A stretch of DNA of 46,517 nt from an uncultured Trueperaceae bacterium (lineage in GTDB: Bacteria > Deinococcota > Deinococci > Deinococcales > Trueperaceae), in contig CALCHY010000019.1 of assembly GCA_937907415.1 (NCBI GenBank), positions 1-46,517 on the forward strand, in the 5' to 3' direction. How positions within the stretch are numbered: the stretch's first letter is position 1; the number at the start of each line of letters is the position of its first letter. A model generated the notes under the pieces. The model worked only from the letters and a program-made list of their open reading frames with translations, did not search any database and was not told the DNA's origin. Made by a program: the position numbers and the translations under genes. Shown here piece after piece: positions 41,524-46,517 of the stretch.

Positions 41524-42708
41524 TCATGACCCCCTCGACATCGGGTGCCAAGCGGTGAACATGCGCTCCAGGAAGATGATGACCGCGTACAAGGCCATCG
41601 AGATCAGGCTTGAGACCATGATAGCCGCGAACACGATGTCGAACGCGCCGCGGTGCGCAGAGAGGCTGATGCGCTGCCCTAAGCCTGTCGGCGGGCCGGG
41701 AATGAGGAACTCCGCGACGATCACGCTGACCACGCCGACCACCACGGCGACCTTGAGGGCGTTGAAGAGGTAAGGCAACGCGTTGGGCACGCGCAGGGAG
41801 AAGAAGACCTTGAGCGGCCTGGCGGCGTACGACCGGAGTAGCTCGAGCTTCAACGGGTCGACGAGGGTGAGGCCCTGCACGGTGTTGAGAACCACCGGGA
41901 AGAACGTGACGATGACGACAACGGCCGCCTTCGACTCCCAGTCGACGCCCAGCGCGCGCCCCAAGACCGGCGCGAGGCCTACGATGGGCACCGCGCCGAA
42001 GGCGGTGGCGAGGGGCAGGAAGCCGCGTTGCAGGAAGCGGCTGAACGCGATGGCGCTGCCAACGAGGAAACCGCCAGTCAGCCCGACGGCGAAACCGAAG
42101 AGGACTTCCTTGACGAACGTGAGGTAGGCGTCCGCCAGCAGCACGCGCCACGACCCGAGGAAGGCGGCCCAGATGTGCGACACGCGCGGGAAGATGCCCT
42201 TTGGAACCCGCGAGCCGACCACGAGCCCCTCCCAGGCGAGCAGCACTAGGAACGCTACCGTCGCCGCTGGCACGCTGCGCTGCATGCGGTGCTGCCAGCG
42301 CGGCGCGTCACTCTCGAGTTCGATGACGCTTATGCGTCCGGCGGCGGTAGCTGCCGCGGCAAGCCCGCCTAGGAGCACGAGCCAGTAGCCCCAACCCGCG
42401 CTGCCAGCAAGCGAGCGCTGGGCGTAGATCGCACCGAACGCGGCCACCAGGGCGAGCGGGGTGGCGGCAGGCACGACCCAAGGGCTGCCCCACACGGTGG
42501 GTAGGACGGCCGCCCCGAGCAGGAGCAGGAGCGCCAAGCCGCTGGTCAGCGGGGCAGCGCCGCCGGCGACCAAGTACGCTTGGCCGCCCGTCTCGAACGG
42601 CCCAGCCAGTCCTGCGAGCGCGACCATGAGCAGCGCGAGGGTCGGCCAGTGCGGCCGCCACTGCGTGCGGCGCGTGACTTCAGCGGCGCCAATGGCGTCG
42701 ACTTCCAT
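41524..42708 (-). CDS. ABC importer permease (SsuC/TauC/ThiX type)
   Basis: A 394-residue permease. ATG 42708 has GGAGGT 8 bases upstream; ATG 42714 is in frame but only 2 bases from it. The first 150 residues contain several extra hydrophobic spans (LALLMVALAGLAGPF to GWGYWLVLLGGLAAAAT) that ordinary 250-residue relatives lack. The transporter core follows: TFVKEVLFGFAVGLTGGFLVGSAIA (split), VPIVGLAPVLG, KLELLRSYAARPLKVFFSLRVPNALPYLF as the coupling loop, and AEFLIPGPPTGLGQRI. It is the second of two different permeases, overlapping the other in the operon. Confidence 0.9.
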   Translation of the reverse strand: MEVDAIGAAEVTRRTQWRPHWPTLALLMVALAGLAGPFETGGQAYLVAGGAAPLTSGLALLLLLGAAVLPTVWGSPWVVPAATPLALVAAFGAIYAQRSLAGSAGWGYWLVLLGGLAAAATAAGRISVIELESDAPRWQHRMQRSVPAATVAFLVLLAWEGLVVGSRVPKGIFPRVSHIWAAFLGSWRVLLADAYLTFVKEVLFGFAVGLTGGFLVGSAIAFSRFLQRGFLPLATAFGAVPIVGLAPVLGRALGVDWESKAAVVVIVTFFPVVLNTVQGLTLVDPLKLELLRSYAARPLKVFFSLRVPNALPYLFNALKVAVVVGVVSVIVAEFLIPGPPTGLGQRISLSAHRGAFDIVFAAIMVSSLISMALYAVIIFLERMFTAWHPMSRGS

Positions 42709-42713
42709 GCCCA

Positions 42714-44642
42714 TCACCTCCGCTCCCACGGCGCGATGAAGCGCTGCAGCAGGCCAACGATGGACACGAGGCCGATCCCGAGGATGGCCGAGATGAAGAG
42801 CAGAATCCAGACGTCCGACACGTTGCCGGCCTGCACCTGCCCGACGATGGCGTATCCGAGGCCAAGGCGGTTGTTCGACTCCGTCTCGGCCACCAGGGCG
42901 CCAACGAGGGCGGCGGCGGCGCCAAGCTTGAGGCTGACGAAGAGGTAAGGCACGGCCGCCGGGAACCTCACCTTCCAGAAGAGCTGAACGGGCGAGGCGG
43001 CGTAGCTCTTCATGAGGTCGAGCGACAGGGGGTCGACCGAACGCAGCCCGGTCACGGTACCGACCGTAACTGGGAAGAACGCGATGTAGGCGCCGATGAG
43101 CGCGGCGGGCACGAGGCTCGTCTGCACCGTCACCCCAACGTTACCGAGTAGCAGTAGCAGCACGGGCACGAGGGCGATGATCGGCACCGTCTGCGAAGCG
43201 ATGACCCATGGGAGGAGCGCCTGCTCGAGCGGCCTGACGGCCACGAACAGGATGGCGAGCAGCACGCCGAAGATGCCGCCGAGCAGGAGCGCCGTGAGGG
43301 TGCCGCCCGCCGTGTAGAGCGTTGCCCGCACCACGTTACGCGAGTCAGAGAGGGCGTACGCGCCGAAGAACGGCCCCAGCCGCTTGGCGATCCAGTTCGG
43401 GAACGGCATGGGGTGCTGCGGCATGCTCAAGAAGCACTCGAGTTCGGTGGCACCGCACGCGGGATGGTCGTAGTACGTGTAGGTCGGCGCCCACAGGCTG
43501 CTGCCCGCTGGCGGCGCGACGGCCAGCGTGATCGTTCCCGTCGTCGAGTCGCTGACCAAGTAGTCGGCGTACTGCCTGATGGCCGCGTTGCGCACGGGTG
43601 GGGTGGCGAAGGTGATGGTGTTGCCGGAGCGCGAGAAGCCGCTCCCCTCCTCCACCTCGGCGCCGTTGATCGTCACCACGCCGCGCTCGCCAGCGAAGGT
43701 GAAGGTCGCGCGCCCACCGTCCACGCGCTCTAGTGGCCGCTCGGCCGCGGCGGATAGCTCCGTGCCGTCAAGCATGATGCGGCGCTGCGCGTCGGATTCG
43801 ACGAGCGGCGCATGCTGCAACTGGAACTTGCGGTTGACTCCGTCAACCTCACCGACCAGGAGCTCGGCGATGGCGAGGCTCGCTGCCGCCGCACGTGGGG
43901 CCGCGGAGCTGGCTACGGCCAACGCCACCGTGCCACTCGCCGCGTCGACGACGGCGTAATCGCCGCTAACGCGCCGCACTACGGAGTTGAAGGGAGCGGG
44001 AGCGCTGAGCGTGACCAGGTGGTCGTCGGCCACGAACCCATCACCTTCGAGCAGGACGGTGTGACCGACGATCACGGGACCACCGGCGTCGTCAGGGAAG
44101 GAGAACACGGTCTGCACGCCGTCTGGCCGCTCAACGGCCTCCGTGGCGCCGGGAAGCAACAGCCGGTCCGCGAGGTATAGCGCCGCGCCGGGGTCAGTGC
44201 CTTCCGGAAGCACGTACACGTGGCCAGCGTCTAGCGGGCCAGTCAACTCAGCGCCCCAGGCGAACAGCGGGCCAGGGATGGCGCTTCGCAGGACCGCAAC
44301 GCCGTCCTCCAGCCCGAAGCGTGCAGCTAGCGGTTGGCCGCCGTAGGTGAGCACGGCGCGCTCGCTACTCAAGTTCGCTGGCGCGCCGCCGAACGCCAGG
44401 CTCGCACCCGCCGCCGCGCCAGCGGTCGGGTCGGCCGGCGCTTCCGCCAAGGCGTGCGGCGCCGTCGTCACCGTCACCCAGTTCGCGACGTTGTCCATGC
44501 GCAGCTTGGCGAGGGGCAGCCCTAACCACAGGGCGATCGGGTACATGAGCACGAACGCGATCGCGAGGACCACGACAACGGGCAGCGCAGCCACCAACCT
44601 CCGCTTGAGCGGCACGAGCACGCGGGGCCGCGACGCCGCCAC
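42714..44642 (-). CDS. ABC importer permease with large extracytoplasmic beta-rich insert
   Basis: A 642-residue permease from GTG 44642, directly abutting the ATPase stop. Residues 15-43 are span 1. Residues about 50-405 are a hydrophilic, Gly/Ser/Thr-rich insert that must lie outside the cytoplasm. The permease core occupies 430-640: RATLYTAGGTLTALLLGGIF, ASQTVPIIALVPVLLLLLGN, DLMKSYAASPVQLFWKVRFPAAVPYLF (coupling loop) and AETESNNRLGLGYAI. The insert contains a duplicated unit: YAVVDAASGTVALAVASSA at 229-247 and YLVSDSTTGTITLAVAPPA at 361-379. DGVNRKFQLQHAP (267-279) and SGNTITFATPPV resemble beta modules of phage-tail-like proteins. Common relatives are about 250 residues and have no such domain. 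Confidence 0.88.
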   Translation of the reverse strand: MAASRPRVLVPLKRRLVAALPVVVVLAIAFVLMYPIALWLGLPLAKLRMDNVANWVTVTTAPHALAEAPADPTAGAAAGASLAFGGAPANLSSERAVLTYGGQPLAARFGLEDGVAVLRSAIPGPLFAWGAELTGPLDAGHVYVLPEGTDPGAALYLADRLLLPGATEAVERPDGVQTVFSFPDDAGGPVIVGHTVLLEGDGFVADDHLVTLSAPAPFNSVVRRVSGDYAVVDAASGTVALAVASSAAPRAAAASLAIAELLVGEVDGVNRKFQLQHAPLVESDAQRRIMLDGTELSAAAERPLERVDGGRATFTFAGERGVVTINGAEVEEGSGFSRSGNTITFATPPVRNAAIRQYADYLVSDSTTGTITLAVAPPAGSSLWAPTYTYYDHPACGATELECFLSMPQHPMPFPNWIAKRLGPFFGAYALSDSRNVVRATLYTAGGTLTALLLGGIFGVLLAILFVAVRPLEQALLPWVIASQTVPIIALVPVLLLLLGNVGVTVQTSLVPAALIGAYIAFFPVTVGTVTGLRSVDPLSLDLMKSYAASPVQLFWKVRFPAAVPYLFVSLKLGAAAALVGALVAETESNNRLGLGYAIVGQVQAGNVSDVWILLFISAILGIGLVSIVGLLQRFIAPWERR

Positions 44643-45476
44643 TCAGTACCCGACCTTGGCTAATGGACGCGTGCGTGGTGCGGACGCTGCTGGCCCCTCA
44701 TCCTTGCCTACGCGCAGCGCCTCGCGCACCCGAGTCGTCAACTCGAAGAACCCTTCCGTCTCCCGCGTCTCGGAATCGCGTGGGTACGGCAGGTCGACCT
44801 CTATGACTTCCCGGATCTTGCCTGGCCGCGCCGTCATGACCACGATGTGAGACGAGAGGAACACGGCCTCTGCGATGGAGTGAGTCACGAACACGACCGT
44901 CTTGCCCGTCTGGCGCCACAGGCGCAGGAGTTCGAAGTTCATGGTCTCGCGCGTGATCTCGTCGAGGGCGCCGAACGGTTCGTCCATGAGGAGGAGCTTC
45001 GGGTCGAACGCCAAGGCCCTGGCGATGGACACGCGCTGCTGCATGCCGCCGCTCAGTTGCCATGGGTACGAGCGGTGGAAGTTCTCGAGGCCGACCATCT
45101 GCAGCATCTCTTCCGCCCGCGTGCGCCGCTCCGCCTTCGAGTACCCCATGATCTCGAGCGGCAACATGACGTTGTTGATGACGTTGCGCCAGTCGTAGAG
45201 GGCTGGCGCCTGGAAGACGTAACCGTACTCGCGCGCCGCCCGCGCTTCCTTCGGGGTCTTGCCCGCCACCGTGATGCGGCCGCTCGTCGGCTCGATGAGG
45301 TCGGCGACGAGGCGCATGAGGGTGGTCTTGCCGCAGCCGGATGGACCGATGAGGCTGACGAACTGGCCCTCCGTTACCTGAAGGTTGGCGTCCTGCAACG
45401 CGATGGCGTCGGTCTTGCCGACACGGAAAAGCTTCGAGACTCCTTGAACGTCGATGATGACGGGGGCATCAGACAC
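44643..45476 (-). CDS. ABC importer ATPase (SsuB/TauB/ThiZ type)
   Basis: A 277-residue ATPase starting at GTG 45476, 9 bases after the dihydropyrimidinase stop. Walker A is GPSGCGKT (44-51), the Q-loop region YGYVFQAPALYDWRNVINNVMLPLE, signature LSGGMQQRVSIARALA, Walker B LLLMDEPFGALDEITRE and VFVTHSIAEAVFLS; these are hallmarks of the nitrate/sulfonate/taurine/thiamine-precursor ATPase family. It couples to the two permeases downstream on this strand. About 20 tail residues (EGPAASAPRTRPLAKVGY) are non-conserved. Confidence 0.94.
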   Translation of the reverse strand: MSDAPVIIDVQGVSKLFRVGKTDAIALQDANLQVTEGQFVSLIGPSGCGKTTLMRLVADLIEPTSGRITVAGKTPKEARAAREYGYVFQAPALYDWRNVINNVMLPLEIMGYSKAERRTRAEEMLQMVGLENFHRSYPWQLSGGMQQRVSIARALAFDPKLLLMDEPFGALDEITRETMNFELLRLWRQTGKTVVFVTHSIAEAVFLSSHIVVMTARPGKIREVIEVDLPYPRDSETRETEGFFELTTRVREALRVGKDEGPAASAPRTRPLAKVGY

Positions 45477-45485
45477 TGAGGCCGC

Positions 45486-46517
45486 CTACTCTGCCCGCGT
45501 GCGCCTGAGGAGGCGGCCGCGGCCTGGGTCGCCAACGAACTTGCCGTCTCGCACGGCCACTTGACCGCGCACGGTGACGACGGACGGGCGCCCGTCGATC
45601 TCTACGCCCTCGAACCCTGAGTAATCGACGTTCATCGCCTGCGTGGTGGCGCTGATGCGACCGCGGTAGTTGGGGTCGTAGACCACGAGGTCGGCGTCTG
45701 CGCCGACGGCGATGGTGCCCTTGCGTGGGTAAAGCCCGAAGAGTTGCGCCGCGCGCGTGCTGGCGGCGTTAACGAAGCGCTCTAGCGAGAGGTGGCCGCG
45801 GCTGACGCCGTACGTGTAGAGGAGGTTGACGCGGTCCTCGATGGTGGGAATGCCGTTCGGGATCTTGGTGAAGTCTTCCCTGCCGAGCTCTTTCTGGCCT
45901 GTGAAGTCGAACGGCGCGTGATCGGTAGCCACCGTGTCGATGAGCCCGGCGTTAAGCGCGTCCCACAGCGGCTTCTGGTTGCGCTTGTCGCGCAGCGGCG
46001 GCGACATCACGTACTTGGCGCCCTCGAAGTCCGGTCGTTCCGCGTAGCTCTTGTCAAGCACCAAGTGCGGCACGACGCACTCGATGGCGAGCTGCACCCC
46101 GCGCTCCTTGGCGGCTAGGGCCGCCTCGAGCGCCGGCTCGCAACTCAGGTGCACGACGTAGCCGCGCGCGCCGGTTATCTCGAGGAAGGTCGCGAAGTGG
46201 TTGGTGCCGTCGGCCTCGACGCGTTCCGGCCGCGACGGCTCGTGCCACTCCGGCCCCGTCTTGCCCGCCGCCAGGAGCTGCGCCTGTAGTTGCGCGACGA
46301 GTTCGTCGTTCTCGCAGTGCGCCGCCACGATCACGCCTAGTTCCTTGGCGAGGGTGAGGGTGCGGAAGAGCTCCTCGTCGTTGATGCCGAAGAAGCCCTT
46401 GTAAGAGAGGAAGACCTTGAAGGAGGTCATGCCGTCCGCGACGATCTCACGGAGTTGCGCTTCCGTCTTGGCGTCGAACTTCGAGACCCCGATGTGGAAG
46501 GTGTAGTCGCAGGCGCT
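45486..46517 (-). CDS. Dihydropyrimidinase/hydantoinase, N-terminus cut by window edge
   Basis: About 343 residues are visible and the frame is open to base 46517, so the start lies beyond the window. It hydrolyses cyclic amides such as dihydrouracil or hydantoins in the reductive pyrimidine pathway. Visible: SACDYTFHIGVSKF, the carboxylated-lysine region FKVFLSYKGFFG, metal ligands in AAHCENDELV and YVVHLSCEP, the metal-binding Asp in TVATDHAPFDF, and the C-terminal GRISATTQAMNVDYSGFEG. The first HxH motif is off the edge. It is the first visible gene of the operon with the ABC importer, which implies uptake followed by ring opening of a pyrimidine or hydantoin. Confidence 0.94.
   Translation of the reverse strand, partial: SACDYTFHIGVSKFDAKTEAQLREIVADGMTSFKVFLSYKGFFGINDEELFRTLTLAKELGVIVAAHCENDELVAQLQAQLLAAGKTGPEWHEPSRPERVEADGTNHFATFLEITGARGYVVHLSCEPALEAALAAKERGVQLAIECVVPHLVLDKSYAERPDFEGAKYVMSPPLRDKRNQKPLWDALNAGLIDTVATDHAPFDFTGQKELGREDFTKIPNGIPTIEDRVNLLYTYGVSRGHLSLERFVNAASTRAAQLFGLYPRKGTIAVGADADLVVYDPNYRGRISATTQAMNVDYSGFEGVEIDGRPSVVTVRGQVAVRDGKFVGDPGRGRLLRRTRAE

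Overview
The window is a high-GC, gene-dense bacterial chromosome segment with short intergenic gaps and many 4-base ATGA/GTGA gene overlaps. No rRNA or tRNA is present, so taxonomy is inference. A Sec-type (clade II) nitrous oxide reductase cluster, many amino-acid importers and the overall gene style would fit a Deinococcota (Trueperaceae-like) bacterium, but another high-GC phylum is not excluded. Most of the window serves uptake and catabolism of amino acids, phosphorus compounds and pyrimidine- or hydantoin-like compounds, plus N2O respiration.

Layout. 1-2901 (+): the end of a GntR/FCD regulator, a DapA-family lyase and an oxoglutarate-semialdehyde-type aldehyde dehydrogenase, together a probable route into 2-oxoglutarate. 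3013-4083: a lipoprotein gene and a 0.5 kb gene-free stretch, both visibly richer in A+T. 4084-5031 (+): aldo/keto reductase. 5061-12206 (-): a complete livK-H-M-G-F branched-chain amino-acid-type ABC importer followed by NADP-type glutamate dehydrogenase; livK has a near-consensus promoter with a palindrome at its -35. 12249-14745 (-): a DUF302 protein with a CsoR/CstR-like operator, a small SFPASDPP protein and a Na/Pi cotransporter with a PhoU-like tail. 14934-20133 (+): GntR/UTRA regulator, phosphonate-type ABC importer (phnD-C-E-E) and a HAD-IIA phosphatase. 20231-24790 (+): a second complete liv system. 24937-27564 (+): a STAND NTPase/TPR protein with a membrane segment where a DNA-binding domain might be expected. 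27599-28264 (-): YugP-type zinc peptidase. 28476-35090 (+): nos cluster: cytochrome c, nosZ, a membrane-protein/NosL fusion, nosD, nosF, nosY, followed by a convergent TlpA-like thioredoxin and a small membrane protein. 36230-37852 (+): GlpD. 37885-40236 (-): Gly-rich small protein and DHA2-type MFS exporter. 40403-46517 (-): dihydropyrimidinase (cut by the window edge), ABC ATPase, two permeases and an NMT1/THI5-type binding protein.

Most interesting points: the 642-residue permease at 42714-44642 carries a roughly 350-residue extracytoplasmic beta-rich insert with an internal duplication; NosL is fused behind a membrane domain and keeps an internal lipobox; the nosZ-nosL gap is almost entirely four consecutive hairpins; the STAND protein is membrane-anchored; and several intercistronic hairpins and operator-like palindromes can be read directly. 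Start codons were chosen from Shine-Dalgarno spacing, overlaps and family N-termini. No mobile element, CRISPR array or RNA gene was recognised.
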